DNA of 64,000 nt from Ficedula albicollis (taxonomy: Eukaryota > Chordata > Aves > Passeriformes > Muscicapidae): the NCBI RefSeq assembly GCF_000247815.1, contig NC_021684.1:8402154-8466153 (forward strand), read 5' to 3'. The translations under genes were made by a program, and so were the position numbers. Under the pieces are notes generated by a model. It was not told where the DNA came from, made no database searches, and saw nothing but the letters and a program-made list of their open reading frames with translations. Positions 15,540-28,200 of this stretch are shown piece by piece; position 1 is the stretch's first letter; every line of letters starts with the position of its first letter.

Positions 15540-15910
15540 GATTCATTGCCCAATGACATCCAGAACCCAGCTTTATTTTTTTCAAAGCTGATCATCTTAT
15601 TAAAATTGTAACTGCACAGCCTGTGTGCAGCTTCCTCCTCATTTCACTGAATATCACGAACTCTATAATTTCATGATCACTATGCCCCAAGCAGCCTCCA
15701 ACTACATCTCCCACCAGCCCATCTCCATTTGCAAACAACAGGTCTAACTTAGTCCCTCCCCTGGTGGCCTCACCCACCAGCTGTGACAAAAAGTTGTCCT
15801 TCACACAGCCTAAGAATTTCCTGGGCTGCCTTTTTTCTGCTGTATTAAGGTCTCAGCAGACGTCTGGTAGGTTAAAGTCACCTACAAGAACGAGGGCTGC
15901 TGATCCTGAA
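15540..15910 (-). mobile_element. CR1 LINE fragment, ORF2 endonuclease region (degenerate)
   Basis: On the minus strand one frame (15906 down to 15592) reads as CR1 ORF2 endonuclease: SAALVLVGDFNLPDVC, then a TGA where CR1 has Trp, then NTAEKRQPRKFLGCVKDNF, then EATRGGTKLDLLFANGDGL, then LGHSDHEIIEFVIF. GDFN and SDHE correspond to conserved catalytic-site motifs of the APE-type endonuclease. Weaker similarity (FEKNKAGFWMSLGNES) continues to about 15540 in a shifted frame. The reverse transcriptase and both ends are missing, so this is a dead fragment. It lies in the same strand sense as ERC2. Limits are approximate. Confidence 0.9.
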
Positions 15911-16844
15911 ACATTCTACTGTTCTACTTTAAATGAGGATTTTACAATCAGTAATTCTAACAGAAAGAATTGAAACATCATACAACTGCAACAGAATGAA
16001 GAGGTCCATCTAAAACTTGAGAACTATAAAAATGACTTTGCACTGATCAGGAGTTATTCACCATTGCCAAAGCTGCCAAAATAATTTTCCTATGCAGAAT
16101 TTCAACTGCTACCCAGAATTTCCATCACTTCCCTATTCTAGAATTTCTGGGTTATGACTATTTCTTTGCATAATATATTTTAAATACACCAATTAAATGT
16201 GGTTTTCTTTTCACCCCAAATGTGAAGTCCCTCCCATGCCCATTGTTAAACAAACAATGAAAATTTTCCATACAGTGCCACTGAGTTACAAGGAGCAAAA
16301 GAAATTTTTCAGATTACTGAAGATACAGTCTATAAGGAAAGTGAGAAACACTGTAAAAGAGATATATACATATATAGAAGTCTTAACAGGAACAAGTGAC
16401 TCTGACAGTTCATTCATTAGGGGTGCAAAGATGCAGGCAAAAACCTGCACTCACCATCAGGGATTATACTCCAAATCTACAGAATCCCTTTGAGAACTTT
16501 TTGTCTTCACTACTAGGTCAAGTCCTGAAAGCCACAGAGTGGTCTGCTCCTGCACTAAAGCATTTCAGTGTATGCTTTCTCACAAGCAAATCAGATGTGG
16601 ATTCAGCAGAAATACCCACATGCTTCAGCTGAGTAAGTGCTTTGCTAGTCAGGAGCAGCAAGATTCCTACTTGTAAAATCCTCCCTTAATCCCATCCATT
16701 TGTGGTTGTAGGAGTTGGTAAAGGGTCACAAATAGACATCACCTTCATATTCCTCAGAATCTTATTTAATCTTCAGATAAGAACTATCAGCTGTTTTAAG
16801 ATCCTTATAACACTATTCTGTTCCCTGACTAAAAAGTATATCTC

Positions 16845-16859
16845 AAAAAAAAAAAAAAA
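16845..16859. repeat. A15 homopolymer
   Basis: Fifteen consecutive A. No retroposon body is recognisable next to it. Confidence 0.95.
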
Positions 16860-17812
16860 TTACCAGACTCTTTAGGAGAACAAATCTGTTCTTTTTTGAA
16901 AGCAAGCTTGGTGGGAAAAAACTGGAATGATGCTGCAGGTTGAGAAAAGGATACCTTAGAAAATTAAAATCCTTTGTAATCCTCCTTACTTCCAGGGGCA
17001 AACCTCAATATTGGCAGGCAGACATGGCACTTCTGCCTTTTCCATAGTGGATGCTAATTCAGATCCATATAAGAATCAGTCACTTGTCTGTGCTGGGCAC
17101 AGTAAGAGAAATATTGTTCCAAACTAAAATCATGGTGATAATGATTTGCAAGAGGTGATGAACACACAAACTTAACACTGGTGATGCCTGACTGTTCTAC
17201 AAAGCAATACATCTAAAGAAAAACAATTTTATATTAGATAAATGGTACCTTTTGATGTTCTGGCCAAAAGTTGAGTTCAAGGAGTTTGGGATTTATTGAT
17301 ACCTTAGATCAGTTATACTGCACTGGTCCTCACCTGGGCTTCACTTTGTGTCCTTCTTTAAAGAACAATATAAATCTATAATCCTAGCACCTTTAGAAAC
17401 TTCTTTAGGTTACAGTAATTCACTTTATTTTGATAGTTTTTGAGTCTAAGAAACCTTTCACTAAAACCATTAATTCTAGACTGGAATAACACAAATGATT
17501 ATTTGAAAGTGTCATCTTTCCAGTTTTCTTAAGCAACTGTACTTTATGCAAAACCTTCCTGCAAGAATGATCACCCAGTCTATGTGTCAGAGATCAGTAT
17601 TTCTCTGCAGAGAGAATTTATAGAGAAGCAGTGAATCAATTTTAAGATCTTCTGCTAACAGACAGTGCTCTGCATGACCTTGCTCTTTGCTCTATCATGT
17701 TTACATTTTCTACTACAGAATGTCTCTAATCCCCAAAGTGTCCCTAAGGGAACTTTGCTGTTTTTTAAGTCATGCTCGACTGCTGAACTTTGAAAAACAC
17801 AGACAGGGAAGG

Positions 17813-17828
17813 AAAAAAAAAAAAAAAA
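17813..17828. repeat. A16 homopolymer
   Basis: Sixteen consecutive A after ACAGACAGGGAAGG. No target-site duplication or element body seen. Confidence 0.95.
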
Positions 17829-18121
17829 GTGAACTAACAAAAAACTTTTCTTCTATCTTAATTTTCTCCATATTAAATATTAAGGACATTAAGGAACAAA
17901 CATTCCTTAATTTAAAAGATCTAGAATTATGATAGTCATTTATTCTGTATTTTTCTCTCAGTAAAAACTACTTTCAAAAAATTCAGTGTCTTTTTATTTA
18001 CAAATTCCTCACTAATATGCTAAGTAATAAAGAACTGTGACATAGAATTTGAGAGATAATTTTGATGCACAGTAGTAAGAACAAATATTTAGCTTCAGCT
18101 CACCACTTTTGGAAGACAAAT

Positions 18122-18169
18122 TTGGCCTATAAGTACTAATTGGCTAAGACTAATTGGCCTATAAATACT
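18122..18169. repeat. 32-bp-spaced near-perfect direct repeat
   Basis: TTGGCCTATAAGTACT at 18122-18137 and TTGGCCTATAAATACT at 18154-18169 differ at one base. The spacer also carries TAATTGGCTAAGACTAATTGG, a further partial repeat. This looks like an old tandem duplication. Confidence 0.85.
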
Positions 18170-20674
18170 TTGAATTTCAAAAAACTCCTCCAAGCTCTCT
18201 GTGTGATAGACTACTCTCATTAACATATGTATCTTGAAATGATCCCGTGTGAACTAACACTTAAGGCAGTTTCATTATTAATATCTGAACACACCACAAG
18301 GAAATTGGTACTGATACCAGTGAAAATTTTAAAAATTCATACACTATCTCTCCATGCTGCAATCATAAAAATAATTCCACAAAAGGATTCATAACATCTC
18401 TCATCTCCAATTTGCTGCCTAAGTGAATGGTATTTGAAGAATATGGCATTATATAAGATGATATAGTTTTATACTTATATGTTCTTATATCCTTGCCAAC
18501 ATATGCAGAAGAAATCTAGGCTGCAATTATTGTCAACAGGCAATGCATTAGGCACTTCTGAAGGTAGATGATGAAAACAGGAAGATAAGTCAGCACCTCT
18601 TGCTGTGCAGACATGGAATGCTGGAGTGGAGGTAATGAATCTTCGTTAACTGCAAGCAGGGCAGGGCTTTCAGAGAAAGATGAACAGTTAACATGCACAG
18701 TATGAAAAGAGCTGCTATGTGCCTGTGGACACAATGACTGAATATTGTCATACACCTTTGATGTCCTTACCTGCTCACAGCATTCTTAGTAATCTCTCCA
18801 GAATATAGCTTCCCATTTTCAAGTCTAGTACTGACTAGTCCAGAACTAACATGCCCAGTACTAACAGCCCAGTACAGTTAGAGGACTAGGCATGAAATAA
18901 TTATGTGCCTCATGCCTCTCTTTTAGGTTCTACAAATCACTTGGGTAAACTTACTGAAAGACAAAATAGTAAAAAATACTCTGCACACTTTTAGGAAAAA
19001 AGAATGTATTTAAATATTTAAAGATATAGATAGTAACTCAACAGAATTTCTGAAAAATATAGCCTGGTAAGAAGTAACCAATTCAAGGCAAATGGAACAC
19101 ATTGCTAATTACATCTCAAATCTTCGTCATCAGGGGAGCTGGAAACTCATGGGTTTTCAACACAGTGATACACCTTGTTTGCATCTTTTCTAGCAAACAT
19201 TTCTGAGAGTTTGAGTAATGAAGACACTCTTGGCTCCAGATGAAAGAAAAGGCTACCTATATTCATGAAGCTCTCTTTTATATCTAGTGATAGATCTCCT
19301 ATAGGAACTTGCTTATCATAGGTGACCCAAGGTATGAATCACATAAGCTAGTGCTGATAATACTTCTAGATCATGTAATGAAAAAGATTTCCATCACTGA
19401 CCCTGTAGTTTTAGGAAATAATGAAGATCTGTTTCTTAATTGTGTAGATATATACACAATTCTTCAAATCCACTTGTCTCTTTCTAGATCAACTCTTATC
19501 TACCAAATAAGAACCCCACTAGGAACATCACATGAGTTACAATGAGTTACATTGATGTTATAACACTTAGAAGTAAACCCACCTGTGTGATATATGTGTA
19601 TAAAACAGAGATATTATGCCACTTCAAACAATTTTTTTTAATAAGGAAACACACCTTTATTCCTCCTCCTAAATTCAAAATATCCTCAGTAAAAATTTGC
19701 ACAAAGAGACTGAGCAATTTAGACAGCAATCTTTCCATGCTTGTCTGTGGTCCTGTGACTCAGAGAGCTTTCACCCATTAGAAGTCAGTGTTGGCTCCTC
19801 ATACAGCAAGACCAGAAATACCAGACCTTAGCACTAAACCTTATGTGACTGAAAAACTTTATCTTACTTGGAGAACTTAGAAAATCTGGCTTTCACAAAC
19901 CCCAGTACAGAAGGACTGAGTGCAATGCAAGGCATTCAGATACCAAGGGATGCAAACACATCCAAAGTGCAAGTTCTTCTCCATTTGCAATTCTAGCTTA
20001 AGCATTTTATTTTTTACAACATCTGGAATGAGCAATGGTATGTTATGGTAACTTTTGCCAAAGGCATGTAAAATCAGCATATACATAGACACACAACATT
20101 TGGCTATATTCTGATACAAGAGAAGGTGATGGCTTTGGGAGTGCAGTTGAGGAATGGGTGTTTTTATAAGCGATAAATGAATCCCTAGTGCCATTCTACT
20201 GATCTACCAGAAAAAAACAGGGATTAATCTGGCCCAGGACAACAACTGTAATAGTAAAATTATTTTGTGGCTGCTTTTCTTTGTGGATTTATTATCCCTC
20301 ACTGTGCAGACATATATTGTCAATAAATAATGTTCCTGTTCACCTAGGAAAAGGCCTTTCCTCTTAAAAATCTATATGCCAAGTCTGTGTTTGAGCAGTT
20401 TCAATTTTTACAACATCATCTTCAACAGAGATTTCAAAGCTTCATCAACTGGCTTCATGAAACAACTCTGAATTTTGTTTTTCTTCTCAGAGACATATTA
20501 AACACCATTTTCTGTATTAATAATGAAGTTTACGGCTCTCATTTGGGAATATCCAGAGGCTTTGATTCTGGAAGTGGTTACAAATGTACATGATGAAAAT
20601 CAGAGAAAGTATTTGCATTCTAAAAATCAAGTAATACTTAAACATTGGCAGGAGTGGATCATAGATTGATTCTG

Positions 20675-21276
20675 NNNNNNNNNNNNNNNNNNNNNNNNNN
20701 NNNNNNNNNNNNNNNNNNNNNNNNNNNNNNNNNNNNNNNNNNNNNNNNNNNNNNNNNNNNNNNNNNNNNNNNNNNNNNNNNNNNNNNNNNNNNNNNNNNN
20801 NNNNNNNNNNNNNNNNNNNNNNNNNNNNNNNNNNNNNNNNNNNNNNNNNNNNNNNNNNNNNNNNNNNNNNNNNNNNNNNNNNNNNNNNNNNNNNNNNNNN
20901 NNNNNNNNNNNNNNNNNNNNNNNNNNNNNNNNNNNNNNNNNNNNNNNNNNNNNNNNNNNNNNNNNNNNNNNNNNNNNNNNNNNNNNNNNNNNNNNNNNNN
21001 NNNNNNNNNNNNNNNNNNNNNNNNNNNNNNNNNNNNNNNNNNNNNNNNNNNNNNNNNNNNNNNNNNNNNNNNNNNNNNNNNNNNNNNNNNNNNNNNNNNN
21101 NNNNNNNNNNNNNNNNNNNNNNNNNNNNNNNNNNNNNNNNNNNNNNNNNNNNNNNNNNNNNNNNNNNNNNNNNNNNNNNNNNNNNNNNNNNNNNNNNNNN
21201 NNNNNNNNNNNNNNNNNNNNNNNNNNNNNNNNNNNNNNNNNNNNNNNNNNNNNNNNNNNNNNNNNNNNNNNNNNNN
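20675..21276. other. Assembly gap (602 N)
   Basis: An uninterrupted run of N. The 602-base length is not a round placeholder, so it may be an estimated gap size. Any reading frame across it (about 214-242 codons of X) is meaningless. The right edge lies in a CAAAAA microsatellite, a plausible reason the assembly stopped here. Confidence 0.99.
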
Positions 21277-21305
21277 CAAAAACAAAAACAAAAACAAAAA
21301 CAAAA
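21277..21305. repeat. (CAAAAA)n microsatellite at gap edge
   Basis: Four full CAAAAA hexamers followed by CAAAA, directly abutting the N run. The true array may be longer and extend into the gap. An A-rich tail of a retroposon is another possible origin, but no element body is visible on the known side. Confidence 0.95.
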
Positions 21306-23548
21306 GGTATTTACTTACAACTTATTTCCCTCATTTCTTCTTTTTAGAGGAATATAACACAAAGGGAGAATAGAAAAACTAACAGATCTTTACTCAGGAG
21401 TGCATTGACAGAATTTTTTTCTCAGTTTCTACATGAACACATATACTATAGACAAAATCTTGAAATCATAAAAGCTGTGGTTTTCAGGTAAGGAAGACTT
21501 TCTACTTTCAAAATTCAGTTTCATTTCAACCACAGAATTTTTTTCTGAGATCAAAAATTTTGAAGTGCAATAGTGAATTTATACTGGGATGTCATAATTT
21601 TATTAAACAAACTTTCTCAAGGGGGATGTTATTTCCACTGCAGTTTGTCAAGTTTTCCTTTTCAGTCATCAATATATAATCATTTTTCAAAAAGGATATA
21701 TTGTCCAGCTCCCAGGGAAAGTATAATCATATTACATTGCCCGGAACATTGCCCTCAGCTTGATCTTGAAATGACTGCATAGGAAGATAAATGATATTTC
21801 CATTGCAAAATCTCCACAAATAGCTGTGTTTTAATAGTGTATTGTCCAGATATGCTTTTTCCTTAGCCTTTCAAAAGTGACAGTGTCAGGCAAGATGATA
21901 AACACAGCACTGTAAAGGTGAAATTGCTCTGTAAACCAAGATCCACAGGTAATGCAGTTTAAAAACTAGGCAAAGGCAAGAATGGCAGTGAGATCTATCT
22001 TGCCTCACATTAGGTCTGCTGGCTCAAAGGGTTTGTGTGCAGCCTGGCACAGCACAAATTAAATAACTCCAAAGTGTGAGAACTCCAGCTCCATTGGCTC
22101 AGAGCTGCATCCCAGCTAACAAGACCTGACAAGGTTAATTGTTTCAGATGGTGATGTACTGCTGCAGCTTCTAGAACTCCTGGAATTCTAAGTCAGATTT
22201 CTCTATAGAACAGGAAGATCATCCTCAGTTAATAAGTGTTTCCAACACTGCATTCCTGCTAACCTTTCCAACAGCTTTCCACTAAAATTGAGTCAGCATT
22301 TGTAAAAATCACTCACATCTGTCTTCTACACCAGACTGCATAAACCAAAGTTCCTCAGGAGATGATTGGTCTGAATTATTCATTATTATGCCAACCACCT
22401 TAATTTAAAAAACCCATCCTACAGAACCACCTACTTATAAGCTCTTTTTGTTGCTAATGTCCATATTAGCAACATTTCAACCTGTAGCAGAAGGTCTGTT
22501 CTGTACAGACTGAAATTCCTTCTGAAATAAAACATTTTGTGATATTTACTTCATTTACTTCAATGGACCTTGGATGGATCGTCCCAAAAGGCACAGCAGT
22601 GTTTTCAAGTTCTGTCTTTTGATGCCCATGGACTTAATAAAAAGGAACCAGGTGGACAAGCACACCTCCAGTCCTCTCCCACAACTCCACACTCACAGTC
22701 CCACATTCAGAGCTGCTCATCTGTGTGGAGGACAGGAAAGCAGCCAAATTCTCAAACATACCAAACAGCCAAGGCATGCCCACAGTAACACTAAAATCAA
22801 GTTCCCCACACAGAACCTCATCACTGCTTTTTACCACCATTTCTGGAGGGGCACAACATGTCAGAAAAGCAGAACTAAAGCAAGACAATGCAAGTTTCCC
22901 AATTTCCCCTATGAACTCCACTGAATTGAAAGTTGTCTTTGGACAGATTGCTTCCTTGTTTTGGACTTGTTTCTGGACTTTTCTTTCTTTTTGTTTATTC
23001 CTCTATCATCTTTGACAAAATGGCAAGGATTGCCCTGTCACCTCAGTTTAAACTTTAATGAACCCTGAGGATTATACTTCCTCCACTAAAAGTCAAAATT
23101 TTTTTTTAATTTAATCTTCTTATATACATCTCAAAGAAAGCAATGATTAGCTTCAGCTCTGCTCTGAAACATGAGGGGTCCATAACAACAGCAATTTGCC
23201 CTTGACTTCCTTTATACACCATGAAGTAAAAGGAAGCCAAACGTGGAAAAGACAGAAATAATGTTCAAGAATTTCTAGACACAGTAGTTTAGCTTTAATC
23301 TTTCTCTATTTAACAACAAAGATCAAACTGGAACTTTTTTTGCTGAAAACTTTTTGCTTTCTAAAACATATGTATTCTTACAATTTCCAAATAAGTACAA
23401 TTTAATCTGCTTTGTATCATAAATCAAAAATTAAAGAGAACTGCATATGCTCATACAGTGGTTTGCTAATCTTTCTTAGCAACAGAAAGAAAAACTGAGT
23501 GTAGAATAGGATGCCAATCACCAGTACACTCTGTAGAATGATTTTTTC

Positions 23549-23573
23549 ACTGGACACAATAGTTGTGTCCAGT
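23549..23573. repeat. Perfect inverted repeat 1 (11-bp arms, 3-nt loop)
   Basis: ACTGGACACAA (23549-23559), loop TAG, TTGTGTCCAGT (23563-23573). The arms are exact reverse complements. It directly abuts, and shares one base with, a second perfect hairpin. It could form a cruciform or an RNA stem; no TE terminal-repeat context is visible. Confidence 0.95.
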
Positions 23574-23598
23574 CCTATCCTGTGCCAGCAGGATAGGA
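23573..23598. repeat. Perfect inverted repeat 2 (10-bp arms, 6-nt loop)
   Basis: TCCTATCCTG (23573-23582), loop TGCCAG, CAGGATAGGA (23589-23598). Arms are exact reverse complements. Too short for a microRNA precursor on its own. Confidence 0.95.
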
Positions 23599-25179
23599 GA
23601 TATATTTTTAATTTGTATTTATTTATGGTTTTTTATGTTTTGGACTTGCCAAATAAAATATAATAAAAGCATTATAGACAGCTTTATTTTCTTCTCCCTA
23701 CCATTTATTAAGGCTTCTACACCAGTTAAGGGTGACAAGACATCAGAAAAAAGCAGGAATGTGTTATTTTTTTATGCAACAACCACTATTATTAGCACTT
23801 AAAGTGCTGTACTTTCTCTCAAGTCCCTCACCCACGATTGTGTATCTTATGTATCCATGCACATGGAAGACATAAAATACATGTCAAACAAAATAAAGCA
23901 AGTTATTAAGTCAAAATAGACCCTAAATCTTAGTGGAAGTCAACAGATAAACATACTACAGGTCTAGCATAGCCTAAGTACACAATGCATAATTCAGAGC
24001 TGAACTAAGTTTATAACTTATTGCAATATTTCTTACTCAGAGAGAGGTCTGGTGTATTAAAGCATTGTTCACTCACTAATTCAGCAAAACTCATGAGAAA
24101 CTTCCTCCTTTTTTTTTTAAAGCCTCTACAGTGCTATCTCTCCCATGATAGGCATGCCTGGGAAGAAAAAAATGTGGTCTGAATCTGTGTATAATTAAAC
24201 ACAGAAGTTTATTGCTAAATTATTGTACCCTGCTCTCAGTGCCACATTCCTACATGTATCGCTTTATGTCATTCCATTACGATTGTCAGCAAAGGCTTTT
24301 TCCCTTATCATTGGCTTTCTCAGGCACCCATCCTTCTGGACACTGCCAGCTGAAATGTAAACATCCTTAGGAAAAAGAGACCTGTTCATCTCCAGAGGGC
24401 ACAATATAAATACATCATGCAGAGTTAAGGAGGCTTCCAAGGCTTGGGAACCTATGAAGGAGCAGCAGGAATCCAGTAAGAGAGAGAAGGACAGTTGGGG
24501 TGGAGATAGAAGATGCAATGTCTGCTTTACACTCATCTCCCAAATCTAAGCCAGGGGCTATGACTCCCGAGCAGTTCAGTTCCTCTTGTCCAGCCAACAT
24601 TCAGGGTTCAGCTCAGTTCAGGTACTTGCACCACAAAGGCTTTCTCCGTGGGATGGAGAATTTGGCACTGGTTGTGACAATTCCTCAATCTTATCAGGCC
24701 ACATTTATAAAGGAAATAAAATCACACTATTTTTAAATCATAACAATAGGATCACATTGATCTGACTGAGAAAGAGTGACCTCACATACGGCTCTTTACT
24801 GGTGACTCAGAGTTGAGAACTATGTTAAGACCCTGTAGTGAAACAGCTGCCACACTTAACTGGCAAAATGCCACTGCATCAGTCCAGACCACTGATGGGA
24901 AAAGATGATTGTTACTTACAAAGTGTCCCTGAGGGAAAAAAACAGGTTTAATTTTACATTAAAATAAGCATGTATATAGAAACAGTGCTGCTCCTTAGTA
25001 CTGACTCTCCCAACAGTTTTTCAGCATCTCCATACTAACCCTTTTTTCTCTCCCCTATTTCCTCCCTGGTCCAGCTATATCATCAGTATTTCCATTTTCC
25101 ATACAAATCACTAAGAATTTACTCATCCTAATCTTTTTCTTCTCACATTTTCTAATATTTTAAAACCACAGACTTATCA

Positions 25180-25282
25180 AAGAGCCACAGAATGGTTTGA
25201 GTTGGAAGAGACCTTAAAGACCATCTTGCTACAACCCTGCCAACGACAGGGACATGTTCCACTGGCTACCTTTATCCCAACG
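25180..25282 (-). mobile_element. CR1 LINE 3'-end fragment
   Basis: The plus strand reads CACAGAATGGTTTGAGTTGG, then AAGAGACCTTAAAGACCATC, a gap-like CAACCCTGCCAACGACAGGG and GACATGTTCCACTGGCTACC. This is the reverse complement of the well-known avian CR1 3' untranslated end (TGGAAGGGACCTTAAAGATC type), so the element points to the minus strand and is heavily 5'-truncated. The terminal ATTCTATGAT-type octamer array is mostly lost. Confidence 0.88.
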
Positions 25283-28200
25283 TTTACTCTACTTCCTAAG
25301 TAAACTTAAATATCTTTAAAACTTTAAACATTTCATTAGGTAAACTTTTTTATACAATTCTTGCCTCCTTAATTAATTATTGTGTGACAGAACTACTTCA
25401 CATGTTGCAGCCATTTAAATTGAACAGCAGTGGTATTGCAATTTAGCCATGAAATGCTTTGCATGTTTCCATATTTCTTCCAGCCTGCTTTTCAGAGCGC
25501 TGCCCATGAGCACAAAGTCAAGCACAGTTGTTCAGGATGATAAACATATGCTGTAAAATACATTAATAAATTAAATTAAAGGATTTATAAAAGAAAATTA
25601 ATATTTTCATGGGGTTTTTTTCCATTTTTAACATCTGAGATTTAGGATACAGGAGCAGTTTCTGATCAAGCATATCAAAAAGGATGCCTCTTATTCACAT
25701 ACTCTTAAAATTAATATTCCATTACAAATTTCAGTTACAAGAATTGAAACTGAAAGAATAGAAATACTAGTCTTCCTTTTCTTTAGTGTCAAATTTCTTA
25801 ATAAAAATACCATGTTGAAAGAAAAAAAAAAAGATGGATAAATGCATCACTCACAAGGCAAACCCAGGATATGACAAATTATGGGACAATACTTAATTTC
25901 ATGCCAGTGCCCAAATGGCATATTTTCAGAGACAGGCTTGTCATCATTATTAAGAACTTCCCCTGTCCCCCAGTGATGAAGAAACACATTACAGACAAAC
26001 ACATTAATCTTTCCACACAGTACAATGTAAAACCTTAATTACAACCTCATGCTTCCCCCCACAAACACACAACATACCACAGACCCAAACCATACGTATG
26101 TCAACCCTGAATGTCTGCTGATGTTCTTAAGCTTGCAGCTAAGGCTTTGTGCTGAACTCTGAGGGAGATCACTATTAATGAACACAGTATGCTTTTTTCC
26201 TCAATTAAAAGCTCAGAAAAGGACCCAGGAAATCCAGTCTGTCCTCGGGAATTTGGGGCTGCAGTTTTGTGCACATTTACAGACTCCTAAACCAGAGACA
26301 TTTCCAGCAATAGGACTAAATTGTCTATTTAAGTTAAAGGCAGAGCTCAACAAAAAAGTGCAGTTCAGTGACAAAACCACAAAATTATAAAAGCAACACA
26401 CTCAAATGCCATTTCTGTGCTCATCAGAGGCAACACCTTGAATCAGAAATTGAACTCAGCACCTCATATCCCTGTTTTCCCAATATCTTAGTCCAATAAA
26501 AGAAGTTTGGACAAAAACTGATTCCAAATCAATCCAGGGAAAACTATTTTTTTTTCACGAAACTAAAACAGTTAGTTAGGGTAACTGAAGGATTAAAGTT
26601 AAATATTTTGGGGTTTTTTCTTTAAATTCACCAGTACAAGGATTGGAATCCAGGTATCCCATAAACAGAATGATAATTCTTTTCTCTCCAGGTTACAACA
26701 GTTTCCAGGTAGGTGAAGCATGTGGATTCAACCACAACCTATAAATCAAAATTAAATCAGTACCCTTCTTTGAGAACCTAAGCACTACCTTTCTTCCTAC
26801 TACAACGACTGAGGGAGTGAAACAAAAAAAATTCTTGCTTGTTTTGAGAAGAAAGAAACCCCTTCCTCCCATCACTGGAAAAACTGCAAAGCAATTCTAT
26901 AGATATAAATATGAAAGTTTATTTGATTAGTAAAATGTGGCCACACACTAACACTTTTACCAAAACAATTTTGATTCCTGACTGTTGCTGAATTTGCTTA
27001 CTCTTTACAACTCACTTTCCATTACAGCAAGCTTGTATTAGCCTTCTGCTGCTGAAAAATTGCAGGTCATCACTCCATTTGACCTCCATCCTGTATTATT
27101 GCAATGCTACGATTAAGGATTGCCCTTGAGATCACTAAGACATGTCAGTCAGCGTGCTTCAACGGCGCAACAAGGATTCCCATGGTTTGGTTCACAACAG
27201 TACAACTTAATAAATGAGACAATGGGCAAGGATTGGTTAACAAAATTTGTCTGAACAATGTTCAATAGATGTAACAGGATATGCCTTTCACATACAAAAT
27301 TGTAACAGAGAACTCAGGGATTACTTTATTCCCACTTGAGGGGGACTCATGCAGCTTGACTTTTTCTGCCTGTGTGCCAATGTAACTACAAGGTACAAAC
27401 ACAGTGCAAACACTGAGGTTTCTCAAATCAGACAGAGAATGTCAGAACAAAGAAATGTTGATTTCTCAACTACCAAACACAGGTAAACATAGACTTCACT
27501 ATTAGCTTACATAGGTTTTAAAGAACAGCTATAGATCATGCTACAGCAAAACTGTTTCTGTTCTACGGATACACAGCTACGAAAGGCAAGATACAGACCT
27601 TTATTTACTTTTCTAAAGTATTTTAAAATATTATAAGGGGACAGTAAAAATCCTGTTGGCTGCTGTGCTGTGCTGAGATTTCATGGTTCATCAAAACTTC
27701 CCAGGGAAAAATTAATTTCTTAGAAGAAATATATTTCCACAAAGCAATTACAAAGCTTTATGGAATAAATGCAAATTAGAGACCTGCCCAGGACCTGTGA
27801 CTGCCCTTCAGCAAAACCATGTCCCACAGGATTTCTTCAGCAGATCAGCATCTATGAGATGAGACTGTGCTATCAGGTTCTGGTCATTTTTACAGGGTCT
27901 TAGTAAGACAGAGATCAAAAGCAATGTCTCTGGTCCTCTGTAGATTTACACCAGTTGAACTGCCAATATTTCTTAATTCACAATGAAACTCTGCAGGGCA
28001 CGCTTCATAAATATTTATCCAAAATGTTAGACAACTGAATTTTAGTAGTGTACCAAGCTATAAAAGTAACTGAGAGACTATTTGTTCTTCCAGGGAACAG
28101 ATGTCAAGGTAACCAACTTCCTCTTCAAGTACCAAATCTACAGGCATATCACTTCCATTTTTTTTTAGTAACTCATTACTTAGCTGAAAAGTGATTATTT

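Larger units (their letters stand above)
1..20674 (-). other. ERC2: ERC2 intron 3' of the exon, distal part
   Basis: About 20.7 kb of AT-rich DNA, taken as the same intron because no exon separates it from the exon at 57.6 kb. This is inferred: an unseen short exon, or exons lost in the N gap, cannot be excluded. Recognised items are a 25-bp-period duplication (7.34 kb), an AT-rich palindromic patch (7.40 kb), a degenerate CR1 endonuclease fragment (15.54-15.91 kb), A15 and A16 tracts (16.85 and 17.81 kb) and a 32-bp-spaced repeat (18.12 kb). Overlapping short frames around 8.35-8.98 kb lie in slightly GC-richer sequence but show no recognisable protein. Confidence 0.65.

Noticed and set aside
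20645..21373. Long frames across 20.6-21.4 kb on both strands
   Set aside because: They consist mostly of X from the N gap; the few real residues (KNKNKN) come from the CAAAAA repeat.
22570..23015. Cluster of overlapping frames on both strands (72-116 codons)
   Set aside because: Slightly GC-richer intron keeps frames open on both strands; none resembles a protein family I know.
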